From Bimuria novae-zelandiae CBS 107.79 (lineage: Eukaryota; Ascomycota; Dothideomycetes; Pleosporales; Didymosphaeriaceae), in NCBI GenBank assembly GCA_010015655.1, contig ML976673.1, positions 810,615-874,614 of the forward strand: 64,000 nt of DNA. Reading direction: 5' to 3'. Positions 12,464 through 24,683 of this stretch are shown piece after piece. Within the stretch, counting starts at the first letter, position 1; the number at the start of each line of letters is the position of its first letter. Made by a program: the position numbers and the translations under genes. Below the pieces are notes generated by a model that was given only the letters and a program-made list of their open reading frames with translations, was not told where the DNA came from and ran no database searches.

Positions 12464-13627
12464 TCAAATGTAGCCGCCATCCAGCTCATGGTACTCGGAA
12501 GCCTGGCTGTCCTCGGCACTGGACTTATCGCCATTGGCCTGGTCCTCGTCCTTCTGGTATTGGAGGAAAGCCGCCACACCCTCGCTAGCCTGAATAGAGG
12601 CCTTGCGGGCAGACCTAGCGCGGTTGGTGACTTCAGTATGTCCATTGGCGGGAATTCCGGCAGCAGAGAAAGGATCCTCGAGAGTGTTGTTGAAGGTGCT
12701 ATCGTTGTTCGTGCCAAAGCCACCAAGGGTTCGTGGTCCGTTGGAGGACGGAGCAAAGCCTTGGAAGCTGGATGGGTGACCGGCGAAGGGATCCTGCTCA
12801 GAGGAATAACGAATCTCAGCTGCCTCCGCGGCATGCTTCGCGAAGTCGTAATCGGCCCCAACCGAGTTCGCTGGACCCTCTAAATAAAGGTCAGTTACGT
12901 TCATGAATTGCGATGGCGGCTCAAAAAGTTAAACCACCTGTGTTACCCCAGGATAGGCTTTACAGGGCCCGACCTGTGGGGGAAAATGGGCTTAACTCTT
13001 ACCGCGCTTGATGCGAATGGTAGGAGAGCTAGCAATCTGGCCGCCGCTACCACATCGACCGCCCCGCGCGCTGCCGCGACCACGAGTTCCGGCATTGCGC
13101 GGAACGGAAAGCTTCTTGGTAGGGCTCTCGTCGGTAAAATGGTCCTCCACATCGGATTCGTCGCTCGAGTGCTTGGTCTTGCGCTTCTTGGGCGTACTGT
13201 ACTTGGAGGTGCAGGGCGTGCGAGGTTTGGAGGGCGTGCCGCCAGAAGAACTCACGGATCCCTTGAGACCGGCGAGCTGGCGGAGCTTCACGAATCGCTC
13301 GGTGATTGCTCGTGCAGTGGGCTTCACGGAGCCATCCGCTGTGTGATGTTAGCCCTACGATCTATTTGAGGTCCCGTGTTACCCCAGGATGGGCTTTACG
13401 AAGGCGGATGAGGCGGGAACTTACGCCAGGCGGCGACGATCTTGTTGGAGTCAACGGAGATGCCTTGGGTTTCGATAAGCTTCAGGAGCAGGAGACGATC
13501 GTTCTCGGGGGTCCCTGAAATGCGGTCAATAGAAGCCCAAGTATGCAAACCTTGAGGCTGCTGTGTTACCCCAGGGTAGGCAATGAGATGCGCTATACAC
13601 TCTGTAGAACTTACATGACATAGGCAT
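12464..13627 (-). CDS. Uncharacterised fungal SANT-like/low-complexity nuclear protein
   Basis: Four exons (13627-13615, 13514-13425, 13338-13003, 12879-12464) encode 284 aa with consistent phases. The N-terminus MPMSWTPENDRLLLLKLIE and the downstream ARAITERFVKLRQLAG form a helical Trp-spaced module like the Myb/SANT-type segments common in fungal proteins. The middle is Ser/Thr/Lys-rich and basic (TPKKRKTK, RGRGSARGGR), suggesting nuclear localisation and nucleic-acid contact. The C-terminal half is acidic and Ala/Ser/Asn-rich (EAAEIRYSSEQDPF). No enzymatic motif is present. The first coding exon is only 13 nt. The three introns (100, 86 and 123 nt) are longer than others in the window and share a motif (see findings). 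The function is unknown. Confidence 0.75.
12880..13002 (-). other. Intron 3 of the SANT-like gene, with shared motif
   Basis: The 123-nt intron has donor GTAAGA at 13002 and acceptor TTTAG ending at 12880. The shared motif occupies 12940-12963 on the plus strand, written on the coding strand as GCCTATCCTGGGGTAACAC. Confidence 0.75.
13339..13424 (-). other. Intron 2 of the SANT-like gene, with shared motif
   Basis: The 86-nt intron has donor GTAAGT at 13424, branch GGCTAAC and acceptor CAG ending at 13339. The shared motif, GCCCATCCTGGGGTAACAC on the coding strand, lies at 13376-13400. Confidence 0.75.
13515..13614 (-). other. Intron 1 of the SANT-like gene, with shared motif
   Basis: The 100-nt intron has donor GTAAGT at 13614 and acceptor TTTCAG ending at 13515. 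The shared motif, GCCTACCCTGGGGTAACAC on the coding strand, lies at 13563-13581. Confidence 0.75.
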
Positions 13628-14879
13628 TGTGGCGGGTACTAGGTGGTAGGATGTGTCGGTCGATGCAAGGTTGATGTTGGAGCGGAAGTGGATGAAGAGG
13701 GAGAGTTGGAAGAGGCGGGCTAAGTAGAGTGAGGGAATTTAAGAGAGGGCTTCTCTGGCGTGAGGTGAAGGTGAGATAAATCTCTAGGCGAGAACGCGAA
13801 GCCAGCCGACCCGCTAGGTAAAGGGAAGAGGTGCGGGGTATCGCATTGGTTCGCAGTAGAATCCCTACGTGAAGCTTAAAATAATTTTCACGAGCTTATA
13901 AGTAAGTGATCTTGGGGAGCTGCTTCGCTGTGCAATATAACCTCCACGAGCCTCACTCCCGGCCTAATGTCCATCCCTGCGTAGCGAGACACAGTGTGGC
14001 GAGACAAATGAGGGGTGCTTTGACTTTCAGCAACCGGAAAGCTCATGCGCACGACGAATATCGTTACAATTCTACGGAAATAATCTGCTACTGCTAATTC
14101 TGAATGTCTATATTCTACTTTGCCCAAAATTTATGTTCGCATCGCCGCTTCCGCGCCTGATTTGTACAGCGCCTTGCGTCGTGGGAAAACATGCTTATCT
14201 GCCCACAGAGCCAACCTCGAGCCTTTTTCGCTCTGGGATTTAGTAGAACAGCCTTATCCTACCTTCACAACCTCTCTCTGATACTAGGAAGTCGTCATCA
14301 GCCCTATGCGCGCTGCGGGGCGCGATTTCATGCAGCGCCGCCCTGATTGGTACTTCCAGCGGAAGCGAACCACCGATCCGGGCTAATGCGAGATGACCCC
14401 GCACGTCTTACCTTATACACGAGGGAGTATTTTATTGTAAGATATGTAGCTATGCGAGTTGCACAAGCGTTTAGATTATTATTAAATCTAGCTTAGAATT
14501 AGGAGTAGTAATAAGGTAAGGTCTGGTGCTTGTTTAGTTAGCTAACACGCTTCTAGCGGCGAAACTAGCTTTAACACAGCGATCCTACACGCCTTAAGAT
14601 GCAGTCCAACGCACAGCGATACCTACTTTTATAATTATGCCACTTTAGAGTGCCAAGATCCGCCGTTGTCCCGTCTGCTGACTGATGGAACGACCTAATC
14701 GAGCCCCCTGGGTCCTTATGCTTCTCGAGTCCACCGGCACGCCGATTCCTCGACCAAGCCGCAGCGAGCTCTGGTCTTGGCTCGTTGAAGGGGAATACGA
14801 TGTGATGGAAAGGATACAAGCTAAGATAGAGTGCGGCGGGCCTGGAAATCGAAGTCTGCACTTTGGCATGTACAAAGGG
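13628..14879. other. Intergenic region with a small AT-rich relic
   Basis: About 1.25 kb. The first half is the presumed promoter of the SANT-like gene. At about 14430-14600 the sequence becomes TA-rich with few CA dinucleotides, like the RIPed repeats further right, so a fragment of a decayed repeat is likely. No gene was supported. Confidence 0.4.
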
Positions 14880-14881
14880 TA

Positions 14882-16596
14882 ATTGGAAAATGTCGTTCCG
14901 TCACGTGCTGTAGGGATATTCGCAAGGGTTGCAACACCAAAAATCTCGCATCCTATTTTCATCGAAAAATAGGCGCAAATACACCAAAACAAGATGTTCT
15001 GATTATGCTATAAAGTTGTTCTGGCCACCTGCCTGCTCACATTGCTCTGCAATGTGCAGAAAATAAGGAAGGATGAAGCTTCTTGGCCATGTATTGCCTA
15101 AGATCCTCGTCATTCTGCCATATATTCTGTATATACTGTTCAGCAGCCTTTTTGGCCTGCTTGGAAGCTGAGAGGCATTTGTAACTCGCTAGAAAACCTT
15201 CTAGACGCTCAAAGCAGCGCTCAATTGGGTGTAAATCAGGTGAATTAGGAGGGTGAGGACCGAACTTGATTCCCAACGCTTCGATCTCTGGCTGGCAGTA
15301 ACGTAGGCCAAGCGTGTGGAGATGTACGTTGTCTTGAATTAAATAGACGATTGCGCCCGGGTTATTATCGCGTACAGCACAATAGTAAGGAAATAGGTGC
15401 TTCTTTAAAACGTTCTCCGCGTACCAGATGCCGTTCATGCCCTTCCCTCCTTTGTATACAAACTCCTCTGTTTTAAAGAATCTTTCAGGGGTGAGTGGTT
15501 TCTTAATACCTGCGCGGAGAGCTCCGCCTTTCTTGCCTGCTGCCTTATTGGCGGCCAAACGTTGTCTGCTATTGTGCGCAATATTGAGGTTAACCTCGCG
15601 TAGTTGCAGTTCTTCGTTCGTACCAGCGATAGTCGCCCGAGCCTGCTTGACCTGTAGAGCTTGTTTGGCCTGCTTATTTACGTGGGCGACGCGTTGTATA
15701 ATGTCCTCGCGGCTCTCATCGTCGTTCTTGTGCCCAAACAAGACAGGGCCGTAGGTAGGTGCAGGTGGTGTCTGTTGACGTAGCAGCGCAGATCATAAGG
15801 TTGAATTTTGGCGGCGTGGCAGGCGCTGCGTAGAGGTTACTGTCTCGCCCAACTGGGCGCGAGATTCTCTGCTTGCCGCCACGTATATTGCTGCCGCCAA
15901 TGGACTTTGAGGTCTCGTCGTAGCACACAAAGATGAGGCGTTGGAAGTGTAGGTTGTATTCAGCCTGGAGCCAGGCACAGTACTCTAATCGCTCGTCCTC
16001 GTCGTTGGTGTCGAGCACAGGTTTTTTGGGCCGTACTTCGCGATTTATTGCGTATGGGTGCCGCTCGTCGCGGTGCTCCCTAGCAATGTTCAGGACAGTC
16101 TTTTCTGTGAGCGTGATGCCTGCTTCGGCGCAGACGTGTTGGACTGCTTCATGGACGCGATAAGTGCCAAATAGTATAATATTATGCCTCAGCTCTGCGC
16201 TTAGCGAGGTTCCATCGCGCACCTTTGGTTTGCGTCCTGTACGCTGGTCTCTACTAGTAGACGCAGCGGCGAGAAGGGCTTGTAGAGAATCGCCTTCAGC
16301 AGCGTTCTCGACGCGTCTGTATGCTTTGCCAGCGGCTGAGTCGGTGATGCCCAGAACAGTCGATATTTCGGGGAAACTGAGGCCGTAGTGACGCCTGAAA
16401 ACAATAAGAGCACCTATTTGAGCGTCGGAGAACGCTCCAGGGCCTTTTTTGAGGCGTAAATCAGTCATATTGAGTGAGAAAGTAGGTGTTGAAGTGTAGG
16501 TGACCACGCCTCGCAAAGCGTCGGAGGGCCGGAGGCTCTATCGCCTAACGTCTTTTTAGCGTCTAGGCATGTCGTGACGGAACGACATTTTCCAAT
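14882..16596 (-). mobile_element. Tc1/mariner-type DNA transposon, nearly intact
   Basis: The element is 1715 bp, flanked by TA on both sides (14880-14881 and 16597-16598). The ends are perfect 24-nt inverted repeats starting ATTGGAAAATGTCGTTCCGT (14882-14905 and 16573-16596). It carries one transposase gene on the minus strand. Base composition is ordinary and there is no flood of TAA/TAG codons, so it has not been RIPed, unlike every other element here. That suggests a recent, low-copy arrival. Confidence 0.9.
15037..16468 (-). pseudogene. Tc1/mariner-type (DDE_3) transposase with one frameshift
   Basis: The start ATG at 16468 gives MTDLRLKKGPGAF. An N-terminal helix-turn-helix region (LSFPEISTVLGITDSAAGKAYRRV) is followed by the catalytic core: first Asp in FVCYDETSKS, second Asp in VYLIQDNVHLHT, and the terminal acid in NSPDLHPIERCFERL about 36 residues later. 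The N-terminal frame ends at 15716 and the C-terminal frame is open up to ~15741, so one base too many or too few near 15735-15760 separates them: the span of 1432 nt is one more than a multiple of three. A very short intron or programmed shift cannot be excluded, but a single indel is simplest. Confidence 0.82.
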
Positions 16597-16598
16597 TA

Positions 16599-17152
16599 CC
16601 GTTTGTAGGTTTAACCAAGCGTTACTGGCAAAACGCCGTCGTTGCAAGCGCACACGAAGGTGGAAAGGCTTTGCATGCTTTGGTGATACAGCTGTCGTAC
16701 AGTTAAACGACCAGCGGCTCCTTACATGAGCACTGCAATCTTTGGGGTCCTGGAGATGTGCTTCATTACGGCCTCCGACGGTTATGAGGATTTAGATCGT
16801 TTATATTTATAAGGGGATAAGTACTAGCAGCGCTGTGGTGGTGGCCATGCTTGGCAAGACGCTACACTATTCGGAGCTACACACAGCATTCTCCTCTTCA
16901 GCCAGCTCTACAAACCATCGCCTCCGGCGCAAACCCTGTGATCGGAGCGGGTCGGCCGTCCTCCCTGCTAGCGTCATCAAGGCGTTCGTCCGCCTGAAGT
17001 GACCAATACTGAGTTAGGGTATCTACGGCGGTCAGATGGCTTGGCGCTTGTCACTGCCCCGCCCTTGGTACAACGGGGCTTTAGGTTTAGCCGTGTCGCA
17101 GACAACAGAACGCTTCACGACTCCTCACCTAATGCGCTTACCTTCCTTCATC
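16599..17152. other. 5' flank of the HET gene, containing one arm of an inverted repeat
   Basis: This 554-bp stretch separates the mariner element from the HET-gene start. The segment 16929-16977 is the reverse complement of 26405-26453 with one mismatch. A frame upstream of the chosen HET start (ATG at 17036) adds 39 residues that look non-conserved. Confidence 0.5.
16929..16977 (+). repeat. Left arm of a 49-bp inverted repeat flanking the HET-ankyrin locus
   Basis: The sequence beginning GCAAACCCTGTGATCGGAGC is matched in reverse complement at 26405-26453, 48 of 49 bases. Similarity continues with small gaps outward (CATCG.CTCC) and inward (GTTCGTC, CTGAAGTG). Confidence 0.85.
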
Positions 17153-19594
17153 ATGGGCACTCCAATACCAGCTCTCGAGACATACCAGTACACATCGCTT
17201 CGACCCGGGGATCCGACTTTCCAACTCCTAAAGCTATTGAAATACCAAGGTCTTGAGCTCGAATGTGAGCTTTTCCCACAGTCGCTATCGAACGACGAAA
17301 ACGTTTCATATGAAGCCCTCTCCTACGTATGGGGCAGCACCGAGCTTGTGGAATGCATAATACTTGACCGAAAGCGGCTTTGGATAACAGACAACCTGTA
17401 CTCAGCGTTACAATGCTTGCGATTGCACGACAGAGACCGTTATCTATGGATTGACGCGATATGTATCAACCAAACCGACAAAGAAGAACAGAGCTGGCAG
17501 GTTCAGCAGATGGGAAAAATCTTCGGATCTGCTGAGGGAGTTCTCTTCTGGCTGGGAAAGGCCACGCGTGAGATCGTGAGTCTTATAGACACACTCAATC
17601 AGTACCCAAGCGCAACTCCGGATAGCCTTTTTAAACAGTTAACGCTTGATGATAACCGTCGGGATGATTATCGTACCGGTTTACGGCAATTACTAGGTCG
17701 ACAGTGGTTCACACAGGTCTGGATCTTACAGGAAGTAGCAAACGCTCGAAAAGCTACCGTCTATTGTGGCACTCGGTCTGTCTCGGCGGAAATATTTGCC
17801 TGTGCACCGTCCGTAATTAGAGAACAGCCTGAGCCGCACTGTCAAGCTGTATTGGAAATCATGCCAGGGCCTTTCCGTTCGGGATCTTGGTGGGGCCAGA
17901 AACGAGACTTATGCACCCTCCTCCGCAGATTCCAAGCGAGCAAAGCAACAGACGAGCGCGACAAGATATACGCCCTACTCGGCATGTCCTCTGATCCTTT
18001 GGATACCCAAAGCATTGATATAGACTACAAGAAGCCGACTCACCAAGTTATTCACCAGGCTGTCACACATCTGCTTCATACTACGTCTCTATCTGTTCAT
18101 GAGATTCTTAATCTTATGTACTACTTCGAAACTCTAGAAACAACCTGTTTTGTGCTACCATTCGGACAAGAGGAAGCAACAGAAGTTCTTTTCCCCCATC
18201 GTCAATCAGGAAACGTGCTGAACGTGCCGCTCATGCTTGAAGAACCAAACTTCATGTCTCAGGGCATACCAGTTGTTAATGATCCAGCGCTGCTCCTATT
18301 TGAAAAGAGGCTAGAAAGAAATTTCAAAGAGAATGAGACTTGTCACAGTCAGGTTGGTAGGCTTATACTAGGCGGCCGGACGAACGAATCTCAAGAACAC
18401 GAGAAATACGATAAAGAGTTGCGGGTAGTTTCATGGGGAAGTCCTGAGCACCGAGTCAAGATAGTGGTTATTCATAACAGGAAAAAAGCTATACTACAGG
18501 CTGCACTACAAGGGTGCACTCACATTGTGAAACACTTGCTGCACTTAAAAGCAGAAGACGAAGAAGGAGAGAAGTTGGAAGAAGAAGTGCTCATAGAGGC
18601 CATAGATACGGACCACACGCTGGCCGTTCAAACGATAAGTCGGGCACCCTAGTTTCCGACACCCCATAGTTTCCGACAGCCCCGCAACCTCGCCCCCCAC
18701 CATGCACCACGACTAAATATTAACTTTAAATAACTTAATTCTTTGCTAATTTTAAAAATATTTTTTATACTATTTTCGCTACCTTTAAATAGCTAGATAT
18801 ATAGAAGAAGATATCTAGAATGCGCTCGTAAATCTTAAATCTAGGGTTACTTTAGCTACTACTACTACCTAACATAGGGTCCTACGCAACACTCTTCGCG
18901 GCCATTTTAATAGTGCTTAACCCTATTAGTACGCTTATAATAGTAAATAATAGCTTATAACTATTTAAGAAGAGCTTCTAGAAAAATAAATTCTTTAGTA
19001 AGAAGCCCTTAGTTATGCGCTAACGCACGCGTAAGTATAAGCTATTATAATTATTATTCTTAAGTAATAAGGTAACTATAAAAACCTAGGGAAGAAGTGG
19101 ACTAGTTACTTTATATAACGCTACCTAGCTATTAAGTTAAAGTTAGGTTGCTAGACTAGCTAGGAACGCGTAAATAAGGCTACTCTAAAAAATATTAGGT
19201 ACTTATTTAACCTGTACGAAATAGTAAGCTGGATTCCCCCCTAGCGCAGGTATAATACCAACGAGGATAGTATTATAAAGGGCTAGGGCATTAATAGGCT
19301 TATTATAGGCTCCTTACAGGAGAGCCCGAACGCTATACTAGTTAAGATAATAAATACTTACACTTAGACCTTTATAGTAGAGTATATCTCTGCGCTTGGC
19401 GTCGCTCTAGACCCCCTTATTATCTTTAAGGCTAAGAGTATCCAGGAGCAGTAGTTTAAGAAGGAGTTTTTAGTTTAGAACCTAGGCTAGCATGTTACCT
19501 TTTCGCAAAATAGATAGACAAGTAATAACATCGCTGTTAAGTAGCTAGAAAAGGTGTTTTTGCTATAGACTAAGCCTAATAATCCCTCTAAGAC

Positions 19595-19802
19595 TGTCCG
19601 ATTACATGGTCCCTTGCATTCTGCAAGGTGGCTGGCGCACCTGTACCCTTGCATAAGATACATTCCTCCCTTGCATGAGATACATTCTATAACAAAGCAA
19701 GGGATGTCTTTATGGTTATATAGATGCTACCTCCTATAGCAGGAGAATAACGATCAATTAATTATCCTTCTTTATCTTATAAAACTACCCTCTAATCTGA
19801 CA
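19595..19802 (+). repeat. 5' LTR of copia element 1
   Basis: 208 bp, starting TGTCCGATTACATGG and ending ATCTGACA. The differences from the 3' LTR are transitions, mostly with CA in the 3' copy replaced by TA here. Confidence 0.92.
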
Positions 19803-19852
19803 ATTAAGAGTCTCACTGCCTTAACTAATACTACCTTATTAAGCCAATCGCA

Positions 19853-20233
19853 ATGGCCCTATCGACTCTTAGAGATCCCACAGTGATCCTGACCGACTAC
19901 ACGAATTACACGCCATGGCTTAAACAGCTTAAAACAAGATGCCAATTCCTGAAGGTCTGGAGTATTATCGACCCAGCGCTGACAGATGAACCAAAGCAGA
20001 AACCCGCGATGCCAGTGCCTCCGCTGATAAGTAACTACCAACCGAGCGCCGCCTACATGACTGCGAACCCAAATAACGTGCCAACATTGCCATCCCATCT
20101 ATCAACGGCAGGCGCGAAAGCATACAGAGATGATAGCGACTATCATAAAGAACGGCTCGAGATCTACAAGATCATGGATCGAGCCTATCAGGAAGAAAAG
20201 GCAGACCTTAATAAGGTGGTTACCTTTCTCTAA
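19853..20233 (+). pseudogene. Gag-like fragment of copia element 1
   Basis: A 126-codon open frame remains of the copia Gag N-terminus (YTPWLKQLKTRC, IYKIMDRAYQEEKADLNKVV), then stops accumulate. The same protein is recognisable in copia element 2 near 43047, where the start codon has become ATA. Confidence 0.75.
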
Positions 20234-23200
20234 TCAACGATCTCCGCGCATCTGCAGAACAACTGCTACATTCCTAGAGAAACGATAAAGCAATAGATTA
20301 ATAACCTCATAATTACAGTTGGGGTTGACCATTAAGACGAACATCGACGAGCAAGGGCAAGATACCAAGAAGCTCTTAAACTAATAAGAATAGCTGGATT
20401 ATGGGCTACATGGCTATCTAAGTACGATCACGTAGCTATAGAAGCAGAGACTAATCGCGTCGCAGAACTTTAAAGGCTAGACTTAGTCAAAGAAGACTTT
20501 ATAAAGGCAGTTGTCCATGTCGCACCTATGTGGGTAACGACCTTCTAGTAATATGGAAGCAAGGATGCAGCTGTCTTACGGAAGCACATAATGAAACTTT
20601 TTCGAGACTATATAATCCTGCAGCACCCGATTAAGGGCAAACAAAAGGGCGCTTTTGCTGCTGCAGGTTTATCTCTCGCTAACGGTGAATCCGTTTAGGC
20701 CACAGACAGGGACGCCTCTCTTGTAGATAAAGTAGTATTATCTAAAAGTTAGGGAAGACCTTAGAATTATAAATAACAAAATAATAGTTAACGTACTAAA
20801 TCTAAGCAGTCGCCTTAGAGCCTTAAGCTAACGATAGTTAGTAGCAATTATTACCTTACTTATGACCTACGCTATAGTCTTTAAGACTATTTCTATGCCT
20901 TTCTAGATAAGTAGCCAGACTGGTTTAGAGCAAACCCTCTTATAGTAAAGCTAGTTAAGCTTAGGCTAGAACATGATACTAACTTCTAAGAGAAGTTAAG
21001 AATAGTGAAAAGACTAAGGTCTTAAACACCTAGAATTAAATTATCGCATACTCCCACTCTAACTTAAATTACTAAGGCTAATAATAAGTGACTAGATAGA
21101 CGCAAGATTACTGAAATCCTAGCGAGCTTCAACGCCGCCTCCATCCACACTAACCCAAACACGTACCCACTGCGATGCTCAGCCATACTCGATTCAGGCA
21201 CAACCTGTTATATCTTTAACAACATCGATCGCTTTGTCTCATACTGGCTATCGGCGCCAGGAGACTTCATATGGGCAGGGAATACACAAATATGGATTAA
21301 AGGATACGAGAGCGTCTATCTTAACGTACGGAGTGTAAGTAGTAATTAAATAATATAGTTAGATAATATTGCCTATTGCCCTAATCTACTCTATAATCTT
21401 GTATCGTTCCAATTACTCCGGAGGCAAGGCCTTTGGTGGGACACAAGGGCAGACCCAACGACTCTAAGGAGAAGAGACAACACTGTACTAGTAGAACTTT
21501 AAGAGTTGCATGGACAGTGGGTGTTAGAATACAAGACAAGGCCTGCAGGCACTCCTACTGAAGCTGCACATGCCACCCATAAGACTAACACACGCACTAA
21601 ACGAAGACCGTAGAAGGCAGACGCATTAACCTGGCACCAACAATTAGGCCATCCAGGCCCTTAGGCTCTCGAACACCTTGTACAGCAATCTAAAGGGGTG
21701 AGGATTAAAGGCCTCCCTACTATTAAGTGTGACGCCTGCGGCAAAGTAAAACTAAAACGGCAAATACGCTAGCAAGCTAGGGAGCTAACTAAAGGCCCCG
21801 GCGAGCAAGTCGCAATCGATTTTCACGACTACGAAGTAGAAAGCTTAACAAGAGAGAAGAGCTAAATACTAATTACTAATTAATTCTCTAGCTTCGCATG
21901 GGACTTCTACTTTAAGGACAATCGCCTAGCACGATCTATTATTAAGTAACTTAGCACTTTTATACTATTTATAAAAGTATAATACAATGCTACGGTAAAA
22001 GTAATTAAATCTAATAACAAGATCTTCTTTATTAAGGCAAACGTTAAGAAGTGGTGCTTAGCGTAAGAAATTAAGATCGAGCCCTTAGCACCTAATACTT
22101 AAGCATAAAATAGAGGGGCTAAGCGCTTAGGGGGTGTAATTAAGGAGAAAGCGCGTGCGATACGACTTAACTCTAACCTACCCTAGCAAATATAGCCTAA
22201 GATTACCTAAGCCATAGTCTACCTCTATAATCGAACCCTAAACTACGCTAATCAATGGTAATCACTATATAAAGTATTCTTTACAACGGTAGCTTTTTAA
22301 AACGGCGTTGTCACCTAACCAAAGAAGCCAAATTAAACTCACTTAAAAGCCTATAGCTACAAAGCCTTCGCCATGACTAATAACACCAAACGTGGCAAGA
22401 GCAAGCTCCAGCGGCTGGACCCCAAAGCTTAGATAGGCTATCTAGTTAGCTACAGATTAACCAACATCTAGAGGATATAGATCCCCTCCCTAGCAAAGAT
22501 AATTAGTACTTGCGACGTGATTTTCGACGAGGATACTATATTCTTAGGCCAAACCAAAGACCTAATAGACAACCTTATACATAGCACATTAGAAGAAATA
22601 GCAGCCTAGGTGCGATTAGTAGAGTTACCTCCTTTACCTTAACAAAAGCAAGCCACCGAGTCCTTTTTTAAGGATAAAATAATTAGTAAAGCGTTAGAGG
22701 AAGAGGTTAAAGGAGCTCCTAAGTATAGATAAGGCAGGAAAGTTAAGTACGAATATCTAACGCCTCCCTTAACGCCGCTACTAGTAACACTCCTTATATA
22801 ACTAATGGCAGGAGGCGATTAAGCTAAACTATCCCTAATAGTGCAGACTAGGCAACGATAGACGAGCCCTTAGGCCGCCGCCTTTATAGCAGGTACAGAA
22901 GCAGGACCCCGTGGTCTTATTAATAGAAAGATGCTTAATAAGGCATAGCTAAAGCGCATAATTATTACTGGTAAGAAATCTTACTAAAGCTTACTACTAG
23001 AACCACCTACCTGCAAAGACAAACTCGAGGATTATCCACTACATTACTTATGGAAAGAAGCCGAGAAATCCTATCTTTAGAGTTACCGTGAGATGAAGTC
23101 CTGGAGTGAGGTAGCCACCTCCCTAGTAAAAGCAGTAGGACATTAGATCCTTAATTACATGTAGGTATATACCTACAAGTTTAATAAATACTATCGGCTA

Positions 23201-24070
23201 CAGAAGTGCAAGGCACGACTAATTATAAGAGGTGATTAATAAAGATATCTTACATTGTAAAAAACCTACGCCGTAACGCTTATAGGACGATCCTTTTGCA
23301 TGCTTATAGTAATTACAGCTCGATTCGACCTAGAGCTTATCTAACACGACGTTACTAACGCTTTCGTTCACGCAAAACTGGATAGAGAAATCTACATGAG
23401 AATGCCCCGCGGCTACTCTTAAGCAGGCACAGTCCTCTAACTACATAAAGCCCTCTACGGACTGCGCATATCTCCACTACTTTGGCAGAGAGAGTTCACA
23501 TTAACGCTCCGCGATATTGGCTTTGAAACAGTGCCCCACGAGCCATGCTGTCTTATTAAGGATGGCATTATTATCTTTTTCTATATAGATGACCTTATTA
23601 TTGCTTACGATAAGTTATAGAAGCAAGCTGCTGAAACTGCTCTAGTAGTAATAAGAACTAAATTCACACTTACTAGTGGTAATGACCTACAGTGGTTTCT
23701 GGGAGTTGAAGTTATTAGGGATTGACTAAATTAAAATCTCTGGCTATCCTAAGCTTTATATATCGACAAAATATCACGCCTCGTTGATCACCATGAGATT
23801 CGCCACGATACCTTGATGGCAGTAGTTAAACTGCTCCCACGCTTAGGGCTCGCCAGTAAGACTAAAGTTAATCGATATTAGCGAAAGATAGGTTTAATCC
23901 TCTACGCTGCGGTAACCACGCGACTAGATATCGCCTTTGCAAGTTTTTGACTATTATAATTCTTATCGAACCCGAGCAAAGATTACTAAGCGGCTACTAA
24001 CTAAGTTCTCCTCTACCTTGCTAATACTAGATCACTAGGTCTTTAGTTTAGGGGTGTAGATACTTTAGAA

Positions 24071-24322
24071 GTGGTAAGCGATGCATCCTTTGCTAATAAT
24101 ACGCTTAACCGCAAGAGCTCGCAAGGATACATTATTAAGCTATTTAGCGGTCTAATTGCCTGGAAAGCAAACAAGCAAGATACAGTTACTACATTAACTA
24201 TAGAGGCCGAATTACTAGCTCTCTCGCAGGTTGCTAAGGAGGCTCTATTTATATCCCAATTGCTAAAGGAGCTGAAGATTAACCTTAGCGATTCCCTTAT
24301 TACTATTAATTGTAATAATTAG
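24071..24322 (+). pseudogene. RNase H fragment of copia element 1
   Basis: An open segment with VSDASFANN, SSQGYIIKLFSGLIAWKA and EAELLALSQVAKEALFISQLL is the C-terminal RNase H of a copia polyprotein. It ends at a TAG; the downstream frame continues with stops. Confidence 0.85.
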
Positions 24323-24683
24323 CAAATAATCTAACTTATTACTAAAGAGATTACTAAGCTGCAGACGAAGCTCCGTTATGTGGATATTTATAATTACTGG
24401 CTGAGACAAGAAGTCGCACTAGGGACGATTAAGGTAGACTATTAACGCTCGGAAGACATAGTTGCAGATGGACTTATAAAGGCCCTACTAGCCAACAAAT
24501 AGAGCAAGTTTCTAGATAAACTAGGACTTGTAGAGATTAAGGACAAGATCACTAATAAAGAAATCAACCTGCTTGAGCTAGAGCAAAGAATAGAGGCTTT
24601 TGAAACTAAACCATAAAAGATAAGTCTGTCTACTTATTAACAGATAGTCTCCAGCTTAAGCATAAGCCTAAGCTAAGGGGGTG

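Noticed and set aside
12398..12883. Plus-strand open frame of 161 codons
   Set aside because: Opposite strand of exon 4 of the SANT-like gene, which has consistent splice phases.
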